This document shows positions 26,006 to 35,918 of a stretch of DNA of 64,000 nucleotides, one piece after another. The notes beneath the pieces are model-generated. The model was given only the letters and a program-made list of their open reading frames with translations, had not been told where the DNA came from and made no database searches. Source of the DNA: Paraglaciecola sp. L1A13 (GTDB lineage: Bacteria > Pseudomonadota > Gammaproteobacteria > Enterobacterales > Alteromonadaceae); the NCBI RefSeq assembly GCF_009796745.1, contig NZ_CP047024.1, positions 1,860,001 through 1,924,000 of the forward strand, written 5' to 3'. The position numbers and the translations under genes are program-made. Positions within the stretch are counted from its first letter, which is position 1. The number at the start of each line of letters is the position of its first letter.

Positions 26006-29000
26006 TTAGAAGTTATAATTTGCGCTTAATACAAAGCGTCTATCTGCTTCTTGAACAAAGAAAACATTATTATAACTACGACCAAACTGACGTTGACCTT
26101 CTTCAGTTAAGTTGATGACATCTAAGCTAACAGATAGGTCATCGTTCACTTCATAACTGACATTGATATCAATTTGCTCGAACGTATCAACAAATACCGG
26201 GTTACGGTTACCAAAACCACGGTTTACTTGACTTAAAAACTCATCCCGCCAGTTATAGGCGATACGAGTTGATAGACCATCTTTTTCGTAGATCAACACC
26301 AAGTTAGCTGTGTCACTTAAGCCTTCCAGAGCGAACTGGTCTAGATTGATTGCCCCGCCAAGATCGTAGCCAATATCGCCATCAACAATAGTGTAGTTAG
26401 CTTGATAGCCGAATCCGGTTTCGCCAAAGAAGTGCTGCCATGCTAGTTCGAAGCCATCGATCACTGCGCTTTGGTTATTAACAGGGCGGGTTACCTGAAA
26501 GTTTAATTCTGGATCACCCGCTTCAGGAAAAACATCATATGCACTGAATACGCCGTCAGCAAACACTTGAGTATTTTCAAAATCGGCCGCCCCACCAGGG
26601 AAAGCACTCGGATTTTGCAACATCGCGGTCATGGTAAATAAGTTGCGCTCGTTATTGTCAAAACCTAAGGCTGCTAACTCAACGGCAGCTTGGGCTGACA
26701 AGGTTCCGGCAACATCAGAAGAGGCATCTAGCAAGCCAAATAATGGAGTGCTGGTTTGCGCAGTGCCGACAAAGTTTTTAACGTCTTTCCTGTAATAACC
26801 GATAGAAATAACGCTTGAATCGCTGTAGTACCATTCTAATGATAAATCGACGTTAGTGGATTCAAGGGGGGCTAATCGAGCATTCCCTGAATTACCCGTC
26901 GGCGTGCCGCCTAACGCAGTGGGACGAGCCGGTGCTGAAACAGTCGTAGAATTAAATAATTGATTATATGCCGGGCGGGCCAGTGTTTTACTAAATGAAA
27001 CTCGGGCTTTCACTTCGTCTGACACGTCAAGCGTTAAATCGATACTCGGTAACAAGTTCGTATAGTCATGTTCTGCTACTAAGCTTTGTGAGTCGGCACT
27101 CGGTTGGACCAAGAAATCGTTATCAGATTCCCAAATGATCGCTAACGGTACAATTTGATTGGAGGTTGAGGTTACGTCTGTTTGCTCATAACGTAAACCC
27201 GCCACTATGTTTAACGGCATTTCACCTATTTCATAATCCGTACTAATTTGAACATAGGCCGAAAATATATCTTCTTCAATCAGATTGTCGTCAAATCCAT
27301 TGATCGGTAACGTGGCGAGGGTAAGTCCATAAAGGGGGCCGATTTCATTCAATAATTCGACCGGATCTCCACTAAATGACACACTACCTAAGGCAATTGT
27401 TGACGACCCAGCAGGCAATGCGAGTGCATCAGCACCTTCAACACCTGACATGTTATGGTCTTCAAAGGCACAACCTGTGCAGCTTTGCTCAAACAAACCT
27501 TCTGGAATATCACCTGGGAAATCCACACCCCAGCCACCCAATGCTTCACTGGTTGATTCGCGGGTTTGTCTCATTTCAGTCGTCAGATAACCCACACCAA
27601 AATCGACCTTGTATTCATCTTTAACCCATTCGCCATCGAAGCGTATCTGATCGACATCGGTAACTTGATTGGATTTATCGGTTTGTACGACTTGCGAGCC
27701 AACATCAGGTTTATCAAAAATTCCGTTGTTATTCCCTTTCACTAAATCGTCAATAACTATGCTGGCTTGAGGAATAGAACCTGTGAAGTCAGCAGCTTGC
27801 CAACCGGCGTTTGAACCCGCCATGTTGAAGCGGATTGAGTTTTGACCCATGGGGCCGTTACCACCACTTTTCGCTTGTGACGTTGCGACATCAAAACTTA
27901 GATTTAATGAATCATTGACCCAAAAGTCTGCGTTGAAGCCAAACGATTTCAATTCATCTTTTGTTGCTAAGGCTAGATTCTGGAAAAAGAAATCTTTACC
28001 GCCATCAATGTCTTCAGAGAATTTGACTGGGGTAGAGACCACTGGATTACCATCGAACTCAACACTATTAAATTGTTGTGAAAACCAAATGCCGTCAATC
28101 AGTGAGCGGGAGTCTTGTTCGTTTTTAGCGTAAGTGACGTCGGCCGTTAAGGTTAAATTATCCATCGGTTCAAACTGAACCGTTAACATGGCATTTGTTC
28201 GCTCACGATTATCTTCGTTGACGCCTAAGCCTATGTTAGAAGGGATGGCAACAATTTGACCCACATTGGGTGTGTTTACCACTTGCACACCGGGTGCGGT
28301 GAATGTGTCGATATCGCTTTCTGCCCATTCGCGTAATTGAAACTGTTCAACACTGGCGTGACGGCTTCCAGAATCACGTTCTTGGTATGAGCCAAACAGG
28401 GATATACCGAAATTGCCGTCGTCATTGACCCAATTGGTTAAACCACTGATTTCCGGCGTGACGCCATCACCACTTTCATCTTTGACAGCTTTTACACCAA
28501 CAGATGCTCGGTTTTTACCTGCGGCTAATGGTTTAAGTGTATTGATGTTTACAGTTGCACCAATGCCGCCTGAGGGAATAGCTGCTTGGCCTGTTTTATA
28601 CACTTCAATACCGCTAACCCCTTCTGACGCGATATTGGAAAAATCAAATGAACGGCTCGAACCGGTTGACCCTTTATCTTGTGGGTTACCGGTAATCGTC
28701 GACACATTAGCTGCAGGCATTTGACGGCCATTCAATGTGATTAGGTTGAAGTTGCCGCCAAAGCCGCGCACCGTGACTTCAGATCCTTCACCGTTAACAC
28801 GGTTAATTGATACACCCGTTATACGCTGCAAAGATTCAGCAAGGTTAGTATCAGGGAATTTCCCCATGTCGACGGCAGAAATGGCGTCAACCACACCTGA
28901 TGATTGTCGCTTAATATTCATTGACTGAGACAAACTGCCGCGAACACCCTTAACTTGGATGACCTCGGTGTTCTCTGTATCTTCTTGTGCAATCGCTGGA

Positions 29001-29083
29001 AGGACAACTGCGCTACCGAGTAAAATTGCGATACTTTGTGTGAGAAGTGATCGGGTAAACTTTTGGTGTGTTTTCATATCCAT
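26006..29083 (-). CDS. TonB-dependent receptor (TonB-Xanth-Caul type)
   Basis: 1025 residues. Signal peptide ending near LPAIAQ, then a TonB box (TEVIQVKGVRGSL), the plug signature FPDTNLAESLQRITGVSINR and VTVRGFGGNFNLITLNGRQ, then a 22-strand-type barrel with the terminal ADRRFVLSANYNF. The size and plug fit the large Xanthomonas/Caulobacter-type receptors that import carbohydrates or other bulky ligands. It heads the SapC, cupin_8 and halogenase operon. A LacI-type palindrome lies about 47 bp upstream of the start. Confidence 0.95.
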   Translation of the reverse strand: MDMKTHQKFTRSLLTQSIAILLGSAVVLPAIAQEDTENTEVIQVKGVRGSLSQSMNIKRQSSGVVDAISAVDMGKFPDTNLAESLQRITGVSINRVNGEGSEVTVRGFGGNFNLITLNGRQMPAANVSTITGNPQDKGSTGSSRSFDFSNIASEGVSGIEVYKTGQAAIPSGGIGATVNINTLKPLAAGKNRASVGVKAVKDESGDGVTPEISGLTNWVNDDGNFGISLFGSYQERDSGSRHASVEQFQLREWAESDIDTFTAPGVQVVNTPNVGQIVAIPSNIGLGVNEDNRERTNAMLTVQFEPMDNLTLTADVTYAKNEQDSRSLIDGIWFSQQFNSVEFDGNPVVSTPVKFSEDIDGGKDFFFQNLALATKDELKSFGFNADFWVNDSLNLSFDVATSQAKSGGNGPMGQNSIRFNMAGSNAGWQAADFTGSIPQASIVIDDLVKGNNNGIFDKPDVGSQVVQTDKSNQVTDVDQIRFDGEWVKDEYKVDFGVGYLTTEMRQTRESTSEALGGWGVDFPGDIPEGLFEQSCTGCAFEDHNMSGVEGADALALPAGSSTIALGSVSFSGDPVELLNEIGPLYGLTLATLPINGFDDNLIEEDIFSAYVQISTDYEIGEMPLNIVAGLRYEQTDVTSTSNQIVPLAIIWESDNDFLVQPSADSQSLVAEHDYTNLLPSIDLTLDVSDEVKARVSFSKTLARPAYNQLFNSTTVSAPARPTALGGTPTGNSGNARLAPLESTNVDLSLEWYYSDSSVISIGYYRKDVKNFVGTAQTSTPLFGLLDASSDVAGTLSAQAAVELAALGFDNNERNLFTMTAMLQNPSAFPGGAADFENTQVFADGVFSAYDVFPEAGDPELNFQVTRPVNNQSAVIDGFELAWQHFFGETGFGYQANYTIVDGDIGYDLGGAINLDQFALEGLSDTANLVLIYEKDGLSTRIAYNWRDEFLSQVNRGFGNRNPVFVDTFEQIDINVSYEVNDDLSVSLDVINLTEEGQRQFGRSYNNVFFVQEADRRFVLSANYNF

Positions 29084-29129
29084 GTGCCCTTAATTTTTTA
29101 TTTACTTAGTAAAAAAAGTAACAAGTTTT

Positions 29130-29143
29130 TGTAACCGGTTACA
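29130..29143. promoter_or_regulatory. LacI-type perfect palindrome upstream of the TonB-receptor operon
   Basis: TGTAACCGGTTACA, 14 bp and perfectly symmetric, with the CG centre usual for LacI/GalR operators. It lies 47 bp before the receptor start. Confidence 0.7.
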
Positions 29144-29268
29144 TTATGGTACTTTAAAAAAGTAATGTTTTTTTGTTACAAATGCAACGAAAACAGTCAT
29201 TTTAATTAATATAATTGCAACATTTTACGCTGTTAAAATTAACATGTGGGCGTGTTTTGTAACTTAAA

Positions 29269-29282
29269 TGAAAGCGCTACCA
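29269..29282. promoter_or_regulatory. Second LacI-type operator-like site
   Basis: TGAAAGCGCTACCA matches the general TGnnAGCGCTnnCA layout of LacI-family operators. It lies 186 bp before the receptor start. Only AGCGCT and the outer TG/CA are symmetric. Confidence 0.45.
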
Positions 29283-29785
29283 TAGAGTGGCTGGGCGTTT
29301 CACGTATTTCCGCTACGAGCCGTAAACCCTGAGGTTAAAATTCTTCACTTAAAATAAAATGGTGTGCCGTGAGTAACAGTTATTTTTTTATCTTTGTTAT
29401 GAGATGTTAAAAAAATTTCAATATTTTTTGGGAAAAATAATGCACGTAAATGATATTTTTTGGAATCCGAGATATGAAAATGTGAACAATCATCCCAATT
29501 ACGCATTTTGGCTGACGTAACTTAGTTAGCATTTAAAACATTGGCGCGTTAGTAAAGCAGGTATCGTTAAATCCTAATCTGTTGTCAATAATACAAGTTG
29601 ATGTCAGCGCTGGTTATCTATGTGATGTTGCCGTTCGAAAATGCTACTGCATGAAAAGTGCGACATATTGCACGTCGTTGACGGAGTCGTAAGTTTCTAC
29701 CGCTTGTTTCAAGTGTGAAGTGTAAGCCAAGTATTACCTTCGTTTCTTCAATGCAATAGCGTAGCCACTTAGTAATACTCGTAAT
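29283..29785. other. Intergenic region upstream of amine-oxidase remnant
   Basis: No gene found. It is AT-rich and contains the distal promoter area of the receptor operon on the minus strand. Nothing else recognised. Confidence 0.4.
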
Positions 29786-30034
29786 GTGCATCATCAGTCA
29801 TGGGGTAATGAGCGGTTTTCAAAAGGTGCGTATATTCAATTCGCTCTGGGACAAGTGCAAACATTGGTCCCACATATGGCGAACACCGACGGCAAATTAC
29901 ATTTTGCTGGAGAGCACACAGAGTTTATGTACTCGGGAATGGAGTCTGCAATAGTATCGGGATTACGAGCAACACAAGAAGTCTTCGAACGACTAAACAT
30001 TCCCTGTGTTGCGATATTTATAAGGAGTACAAAG
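29786..30034 (+). pseudogene. C-terminal remnant of a flavin amine oxidase
   Basis: From GTG 29786 the frame reads WGNERFSKGAYIQFALGQVQ, then LHFAGEHTEFMYSGMESAIV, which is the FAD-contacting C-terminal part of monoamine-oxidase-type proteins. The N-terminal FAD domain is missing and no gene is visible upstream. The frame continues into the lipoprotein gene without a stop, so a fused product would begin with this fragment only if GTG 29786 is used. Confidence 0.75.
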
Positions 30035-30364
30035 ATGAAATTTATTCTGGTTATCTCGTTTATCGCTGGTGGGCTTATGGCGTGCAGTCCAAATGGCCAA
30101 CAAGATACAAAACAGCAAAAAAGCGCTGAGGAGGCAGGGAAATCCACCCAAATAATATTTGAATGTGAACGTAATGAGGCGATTACTGTGCGCTTTTTCA
30201 CTGATAGCGACCGTGCTGTGATGACCCGCAATAACGAAGACATTGAGCTGAAACAAGCACGCACAGCCTCGGGCTTTTTGTACAGTAATAGCATTCGCGG
30301 AAAAGGGGATGATTTGTCAGTGCAGATAGGCCGTATGTCGCCAATCAACTGCCGAGCAATGTAG
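30035..30364 (+). CDS. MliC-like (C-type lysozyme inhibitor family) lipoprotein
   Basis: 109 residues from ATG 30035, chosen because AAGGAG lies 8 bp before it; an in-frame start at 29786 would add an amine-oxidase fragment. Signal peptide ends at a lipobox-like LMAC (Cys17). The mature part shows the MliC features: FECERNEAITVRFF, AVMTRNNEDIELKQ, an ASGFLYSN step and a final Cys. MliC lipoproteins protect the cell wall from lysozyme. The -2 Met in the lipobox is unusual. Confidence 0.75.
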   Translation: MKFILVISFIAGGLMACSPNGQQDTKQQKSAEEAGKSTQIIFECERNEAITVRFFTDSDRAVMTRNNEDIELKQARTASGFLYSNSIRGKGDDLSVQIGRMSPINCRAM

Positions 30365-30508
30365 TGGTGAGAGATGTAGTATTGAGAGATGTAAAGCCTT
30401 GTTATCAGTCACTGTATATCGGAGGTTCGGTGATAACGCTAAGTTACTAGCCTAAAATTTAGCATGGTTAACAAAATGCTGGTTTATTGAGTTGCGGTAA
30501 TACATAAT

Positions 30509-30522
30509 TGAACGATCGTTCA
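30509..30522. promoter_or_regulatory. TetR-type palindrome upstream of the EthD gene
   Basis: TGAACGATCGTTCA, 14 bp and perfectly symmetric, 80 bp before the EthD ATG. No TetR gene lies nearby. Confidence 0.55.
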
Positions 30523-30602
30523 TATTGTGTGTCTATTCTACTTTGAAAAGTTGATAAGCCGCGCAAGGCGTATTTTTACCTCAACATAAAAGAGAGCATA
30601 AA

Positions 30603-30914
30603 ATGATTAAAGTCAGTGTATTGTACCCAAATAGTGATAGCGCTACCTTCGATATGGATTACTACCGAAGCACCCATTTACCACTTGTTGCTGAGTTGGT
30701 TGGTAGTGCACTTATTTCCGCTCATGCAGATCTTGGCTTAGCGGGTGGGGCGCCAGGTGAAGCTCCAATGTATATCGCCATGGGCCATCTCGTTTTTGAC
30801 TCTGTTGAATCGTTCCAACAAGCATTTGGACCTCATCAAGCTGTAATTTTAGCCGACTTGGCCAACTTTACGAACACGGCGCCTAGTATTCAAATTAGTG
30901 AGATTAGTCAGTAA
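30603..30914 (+). CDS. EthD-family protein
   Basis: 103 residues, the family's usual length. The dimeric alpha/beta-barrel signature is seen as FDMDYYRSTHLPLV near residues 17-30, with MGHLVFDSVESFQQAFGPH further on. EthD proteins assist oxidative steps, originally ether degradation, but their reaction is often undefined. It is preceded by an orphan TetR-type palindrome and followed directly by a strong terminator. Confidence 0.88.
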   Translation: MIKVSVLYPNSDSATFDMDYYRSTHLPLVAELVGSALISAHADLGLAGGAPGEAPMYIAMGHLVFDSVESFQQAFGPHQAVILADLANFTNTAPSIQISEISQ

Positions 30915-30940
30915 ATACTGACTTTAGCTTTATTAATGTA

Positions 30941-30971
30941 AAGCGAACCTAACGAGGTTCGCTTTTTTTTT
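30941..30971 (+). terminator. Rho-independent terminator after the EthD gene
   Basis: AAGCGAACCT (30941-30950), loop AACG, AGGTTCGCTT (30955-30964), then a T run. Perfect 10-bp stem. Confidence 0.93.
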
Positions 30972-31205
30972 CAAATGTATGCCTGTGATAGAGATGCTTA
31001 TTGCTCGTTTAGCTGCATATTTTTAACGAAAGTTCACTCGTTACAATTGCTCCAAACACAATAAAACTCGCATTTCACCTTCGCTATTTTTATGTCTCTA
31101 TCACACTTCGGCTTGACCGACAGTTTAAGGTGATTGGATAAATATCATCTCTTTTGTACACCGTTACCATTTTGGTTTTCGAGACATTATCAGTCGCAAT
31201 ATTCT

Positions 31206-32171
31206 TTAAATGGAAAGTAGCCTTTTTTTCGCTGCTTCATACTCAGACTTCAATTTATTTACAAGGTCTTGGGTAGATTGAACTTCCTTAATAGCGTTAA
31301 TGCCCTGACCACAGCCCCATATATCTTTCCAAGCTTTCGCTTCGGAGTTGCTGCCTGAGCCAAAGTCCATCTTTAAAGGATCGCTTTGGGGGAGGTTATC
31401 GGGATCCATGCCCGCCGCTACAATAGAAGGCTTTAAGTAATTACCGTGAACACCAGTAAATAAATTGGTATATACGATATCGCTAGCCGCATAGTCAACT
31501 AAGGCCTGCTTATAAGCTTGGTCTGCGTTAGCTTCTTTCGTGGCGATAAAGGCGGACCCAATATAGGCTAAATCAGCGCCCATAGCTTGAGCCGCTAATA
31601 TGTTTTGGCCGGCAGAAATAGCCCCAGATAACAAAACAGGACCATCGAACCACTCTCGTACTTCTTGAATAAAAGCCATGGGTGAAATAGTTCCTGCATG
31701 ACCGCCAGCACCGGCCGCTACGCATATAAGCCCGTCGGCTCCTTTTTCTATCGCTTTTTTTGCAAAGCGATTGTCAATCACGTCGTGCAAACAGATCCCA
31801 CCATAAGAATGGATCGCATCAAACACCTCTGGTCTTGCGCCTAGTGATGTGATGACAATTGGGACTTTGTGCTTTACGCATATTTCCACATCGTGCATTA
31901 GTCGGTCGTTGGAGTTGTGCACTATTTGATTAACCGCGAATGGTGCGGCTGGACAATCTGGGTTAGCTTGATTGTAGGCATCTAGCTCTTCGTTAATTCT
32001 GGTCAGCCAGGTATCTAGCATTGCCGCTGGGCGCGCATTTAATGCGGGGAACGAACCAACGACTCCAGCCTTACACTGGCTGATCACTAATTCGGGACCT
32101 GAAATAATAAATAGTGGGGCGCCAACAACCGGGATGGAGAGACGTCCTTGCATAACTTTTGGTATAGACAC
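31206..32171 (-). CDS. Nitronate monooxygenase (2-nitropropane dioxygenase family)
   Basis: 321 residues, an FMN-binding TIM barrel. Seen are GAPLFIISGPELVISQC near the start, the catalytic-site motif AAGAGGHAGT with His around residue 158, and the FMN phosphate region ADLAYIGSAF. It oxidises nitronates such as propionate 3-nitronate, a toxic natural product. It stands alone, with a gap of about 550 bp to the next gene's start. Confidence 0.92.
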   Translation of the reverse strand: MSIPKVMQGRLSIPVVGAPLFIISGPELVISQCKAGVVGSFPALNARPAAMLDTWLTRINEELDAYNQANPDCPAAPFAVNQIVHNSNDRLMHDVEICVKHKVPIVITSLGARPEVFDAIHSYGGICLHDVIDNRFAKKAIEKGADGLICVAAGAGGHAGTISPMAFIQEVREWFDGPVLLSGAISAGQNILAAQAMGADLAYIGSAFIATKEANADQAYKQALVDYAASDIVYTNLFTGVHGNYLKPSIVAAGMDPDNLPQSDPLKMDFGSGSNSEAKAWKDIWGCGQGINAIKEVQSTQDLVNKLKSEYEAAKKRLLSI

Positions 32172-32724
32172 TTTTTTCTCGATATTTAAATTAGGGGGTA
32201 GTTAGAAAACTAAATACCCATTGATAAACAGCTTTAAAGAAGCGACGAAAATTAGCTAGGTTAAAAATAACGTTCATTATAAGGATCCAATCACGCATTT
32301 TCACCTATCTGGATACAGGGTATTGAGTGGAGATTTATGTGAATATCAAAGGTCAAAAAATAAGTATTATCCCTTCAATAAAGCCAGAGTATAGCCGCCT
32401 TGAGATCGGTAAACTAACGATTGAAATTTATACTCGCTTATAGTTGGTATTTATTAGGAAATTGGCTTTTCAAAAAAGATGAATTAAAGAGGGATGCCAA
32501 CAGGCTGAGGTACCTCTTATGCTGTTTAATCGCGATTTTTAATTTGTGGGTCGCTATTTAAAATTAATCAAAGTCTATGAAGTACTCAAGTTTGCAAACT
32601 TTTTATTGCATTATAAATACTCATCATTAGATGAAATTATCCATTGTTCATTGTATCTATAATAATTGCATTTACCCATAACGAGGCAAGCCCGAATAAA
32701 CTAAAAGAACAGGTAGCTACTTTT
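32172..32724. other. Intergenic region, nothing convincing
   Basis: Two short overlapping frames (32339-32443 and one ending near 32570 with a hydrophobic LRYLLCCLIAIFNLW) lack start evidence and were not called. Confidence 0.4.
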
Positions 32725-33147
32725 ATGACAAGTAAAGAACAAGTAATGGCAAAGATTAATCAGCACGGTCCCAAGTTCATCAGTTTGCTCGGGGGGAAAT
32801 TAGTTGATTTCGATATTGAAAAAGATGCGTGCACATTTGAATTCAATATTAGTAAAGACTACTGCCATTCTATAGACGTAGTACAAGGGGGCTTTGTTAC
32901 AGCCATGCTAGACGCAACGATGAGTCATGCTGTAATGGCGATGAATCAAGATATTAGTAATATTTCATCCTTGGAAATAAAAACCACTTATCTGCAGCCC
33001 ACTCGTGCGGGGAAATTACGTGTTGAAGGATGGGCGATAAAAAAAGGTTATAAAATTGCTTTTATGGAAGGCCATATATACGACGAGAACAATGTGCTAA
33101 CAGCCACAGCGAGTTCGGTTGCTAAGTTAGCTAGAGCCCCCAAATAA
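32725..33147 (+). CDS. PaaI-type hotdog-fold thioesterase
   Basis: 140 residues from ATG 32725; an in-frame TTG at 32644 would add 27 residues with an atypical hydrophobic start. The PaaI core is VQGGFVTAMLDATMSHAV near the middle, with the helix-capping Gly and the acidic residue of the active site, followed by SLEIKTTYLQPTRAGKLRVEG. It hydrolyses acyl-CoA thioesters, typically aromatic or medium chain; the substrate is not readable. No operon partner. Confidence 0.85.
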   Translation: MTSKEQVMAKINQHGPKFISLLGGKLVDFDIEKDACTFEFNISKDYCHSIDVVQGGFVTAMLDATMSHAVMAMNQDISNISSLEIKTTYLQPTRAGKLRVEGWAIKKGYKIAFMEGHIYDENNVLTATASSVAKLARAPK

Positions 33148-33394
33148 ATTAACCGTTCATTTGCTAAAATACGTTTTGTCATACCGGTGCAACATCATAG
33201 GCCAGCAGAGGGCAATCTCAATTTGTCCCTCGCATAGTGTAAATTAGCGTGGCTAGGTACGCTCACTTTAACCAGCATTTATATGGCTGTTAATTGGAAC
33301 GAGTTGATTGCAGACTTTTTTGTCCCTGATTATGTGGTTCAATCAGCCTGTCAATTTACCGTAAAAGCCATAAATCAAATGCCTGTTTAAGAGA

Positions 33395-33417
33395 GCAGCC
33401 TAAAGAATTATGGCTGC
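33395..33417 (-). terminator. Weak hairpin after leuA
   Basis: GCAGCC (33395-33400) pairs with GGCTGC (33412-33417); on the minus strand TCTCTT follows. Short stem. Confidence 0.4.
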
Positions 33418-33427
33418 CCATGAATAA

Positions 33428-35104
33428 TTAGGCTACATCAGCTATTTCAGCAACTTTTCTGTGAATTCCGCTTAACATTGCCTTTATAGCAGCGGTCATG
33501 ATGTTGTTGTCTTTAGCGACGCCGAAGCGGCTACTGTTATTGTTGGTCTTTAACTCCAAGTAGCATACCGCGGACACGCCTGAACCTTCACCTATAGCAT
33601 GTTCGTGGTAGTCGACTATTTCGAGTGGTTCGCCGATAAAACTTTGTATAGCATTGGCCGCCGCGTCTATGGGGCCGTTGCCAACACCGCTAATGTTAAC
33701 GCTCGAACCGTTATGTACCAACTGTATATCTACCTGTTGTTGATTATCCTCAACGGTTTTAATTTGGCTTTGGGTATACTCAATCCAGTCAGACTGGGTT
33801 AAATATGTTGCTTCGAAAAGCGCAACGATATCGGACGCACTCATTTCTTTGCCACTGCTGTCATTGTGTTGTTGCACAATGCGACTGAATTCTATTTGTA
33901 ATTTACGCGGTAGCTGCAAACCGGCTTGACGGTCAAGTAAAAAGCTTACCCCACCTTTACCTGATTGACTGTTCACACGGACAACAGCGTCGTAGCTGCG
34001 ACCTAAATCTGCTGGATCAATCGGTAAATAAGGGACTTGCCATATTTCGTCGGGCTTTTGAATGGCCAAGCCTTTTTTGATGGCGTCTTGGTGTGATCCT
34101 GAAAACGCCGTAAATACGAGTTCGCCCGCATAGGGGTGGCGGGGGTGTACCGGCAGTTGATTACATTCCTCAACTAATTTACGCACTTGATCAATATTTG
34201 AAAAATCTAATTGCGGATGTACGCCTTGCGTGTATAAGTTCATGGCTAGGGTGACTAAGTCAACATTACCTGTACGTTCACCATTTCCAAACAAGCAACC
34301 TTCGACTCTATCGGCACCGGCCATTATAGCTAACTCAGCGGCGGCCACAGCCGTACCGCGATCATTATGTGGGTGAACACTTAATATGATGTGTTCCCGC
34401 TGATTTAGATGGCGATGCATCCATTCAATTTGATCCGCGTAAGTATTGGGTGTGTTCATTTCTACGGTGGCGGGTAGGTTAATAATAATTTTGTTATCAA
34501 TGTTGGGCTGCCAGATTTCCACCACGGCGTCGCACACTTCTTTTGCAAACTCAATTTCCGTGCTTGAGAATACTTCAGGTGAATACTGATAGGTCCATTT
34601 TACTTCTGGTGCTTGTTCCGTAAGAGATTTAACCCAAGTTGTACCTTGGAGGGCAATATCTTTAACGCCAGCTTTATTTGTTTTATACACGATTTCGCGA
34701 AAGGCTGGCGCTAATGGGTTGTACATATGCAATATAGCGTGCTTGGCACCGCGCACGCTTTCCACCGTCCGTTCAATCAAGTCATAACGTGCTTGTACTA
34801 AAACTTCGATGGTTACGTCATCTGGAATATGATTATTTTCAATAAGCAAACGCACAAAGTTGAAGTCAATATCAGACGCAGAAGGAAATCCCACTTCGAT
34901 TTGTTTAAAACCAATTGCCACCAGTTGTTTGAAAAAACGCAATTTAGTTTCAATCGACATCGGATCAATTAGCGCCTGATTACCATCCCGTAAATCCGTG
35001 CTCATCCAAATAGGTGGGTGAGTAATATGATTATTTGGCCATTGACGGTCAGGCAAGCTGACGCCAGCAAAGCGTTGATATTTTGTGTGCGGTTGGCTAA
35101 TCAT
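33428..35104 (-). CDS. leuA: 2-isopropylmalate synthase
   Basis: 558 residues, the longer LeuA type found in fungi and many proteobacteria. The DRE-TIM metallolyase motif is [13 protein letters not shown] near residues 37-49, HPHNDRGT supplies the metal His, and FGNGERTGN follows. The last 120 residues (from about 430) form the leucine-binding regulatory domain with [18 protein letters not shown]. It condenses acetyl-CoA with 2-ketoisovalerate as the first committed step of leucine biosynthesis. An Lrp/AsnC regulator is divergent from it across 156 bp. Confidence 0.95.
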   Translation of the reverse strand: MISQPHTKYQRFAGVSLPDRQWPNNHITHPPIWMSTDLRDGNQALIDPMSIETKLRFFKQLVAIGFKQIEVGFPSASDIDFNFVRLLIENNHIPDDVTIEVLVQARYDLIERTVESVRGAKHAILHMYNPLAPAFREIVYKTNKAGVKDIALQGTTWVKSLTEQAPEVKWTYQYSPEVFSSTEIEFAKEVCDAVVEIWQPNIDNKIIINLPATVEMNTPNTYADQIEWMHRHLNQREHIILSVHPHNDRGTAVAAAELAIMAGADRVEGCLFGNGERTGNVDLVTLAMNLYTQGVHPQLDFSNIDQVRKLVEECNQLPVHPRHPYAGELVFTAFSGSHQDAIKKGLAIQKPDEIWQVPYLPIDPADLGRSYDAVVRVNSQSGKGGVSFLLDRQAGLQLPRKLQIEFSRIVQQHNDSSGKEMSASDIVALFEATYLTQSDWIEYTQSQIKTVEDNQQQVDIQLVHNGSSVNISGVGNGPIDAAANAIQSFIGEPLEIVDYHEHAIGEGSGVSAVCYLELKTNNNSSRFGVAKDNNIMTAAIKAMLSGIHRKVAEIADVA

Positions 35105-35260
35105 TTGGGGATCCTAATAATGAGATGAAAACGGTTATTAAGCTTAACGCGATAAGACCCATAGATGATTGCGTAAAGCGCTAGTTTTTAATGTTGTTGC
35201 GCAATAATATTGCTGAGTTATATTAATTATCGTTTTTTTTCTTTGTAAGAGGTCAAAATT

Positions 35261-35722
35261 GTGGAACTTGATAAGTATGATCGCCAAATTCTTGAAATAA
35301 TTCAGCATCGAGGGCGGATATCTAACCAAGAATTAGCGGATGCCATTAATTTATCCCCTTCGCCATGTTTACGTCGTGTGCGTCAACTTGAAGAAAGTGG
35401 GTTGATTGATGGTTATGTGACGTTATTAAATTCTCGTAAGTTAGGCTTAACGTTATTGTCTTTTATCCAGATCGTTATGGATAAGCATACCCCAGAACGC
35501 TTTGCCACTTTTGAAGACAGTATCGCTGGTTTTACTGAAGTATTAGAGTGCCACTTAATTACTGGGCAAACTGCGGACTACTTGCTTAAAGTGATCGTTA
35601 AAGATATGGACGACTTTCAGCAATTTTTACTCAATAAGCTTACGCGGATTGAAGGAGTAAGCGGCGTACATTCTTCATTTGTACTGAAATCACCCGTAAA
35701 AACAACGGCATTGCCGATTTAG
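35261..35722 (+). CDS. Lrp/AsnC-family regulator
   Basis: 153 residues from GTG 35261, with AGAGGT about 8 bp upstream. The N-terminal helix-turn-helix is ILEIIQHRGRISNQELADA and LSPSPCLRRVRQLEESGLI; the C-terminal RAM domain has CHLITGQTADYLLKVIVKD. Such regulators sense amino acids such as leucine. The divergent leuA gene is the likely target, and the AT-rich 156-bp intergenic space would hold the binding sites, but no single site is obvious. Confidence 0.9.
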   Translation: MELDKYDRQILEIIQHRGRISNQELADAINLSPSPCLRRVRQLEESGLIDGYVTLLNSRKLGLTLLSFIQIVMDKHTPERFATFEDSIAGFTEVLECHLITGQTADYLLKVIVKDMDDFQQFLLNKLTRIEGVSGVHSSFVLKSPVKTTALPI

Positions 35723-35918
35723 TATTTTTTAAGCCATGGGATCAGCGCATTTACCCATTTGCTAAAGCTCTTTTGCTGGTGATACAACACTCACGGATAG
35801 ATATAGTGCGAGATACAAGTCTTACTGGGAGTTATATCGTCTTTTCATTTATCACTGCTATAAAGCAACTACATCTATTTTGCATATTACTGACATTACC
35901 AGCTATATGTTTTAGCTC

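Noticed and set aside
20970..29083. Reading the SapC gene as an S-layer export system
   Set aside because: SapC is a name inherited from Campylobacter; no S-layer or type I secretion gene is present here.
32339..32443. 34-codon GTG-started frame before the thioesterase
   Set aside because: No ribosome site; overlapping frames equally likely.
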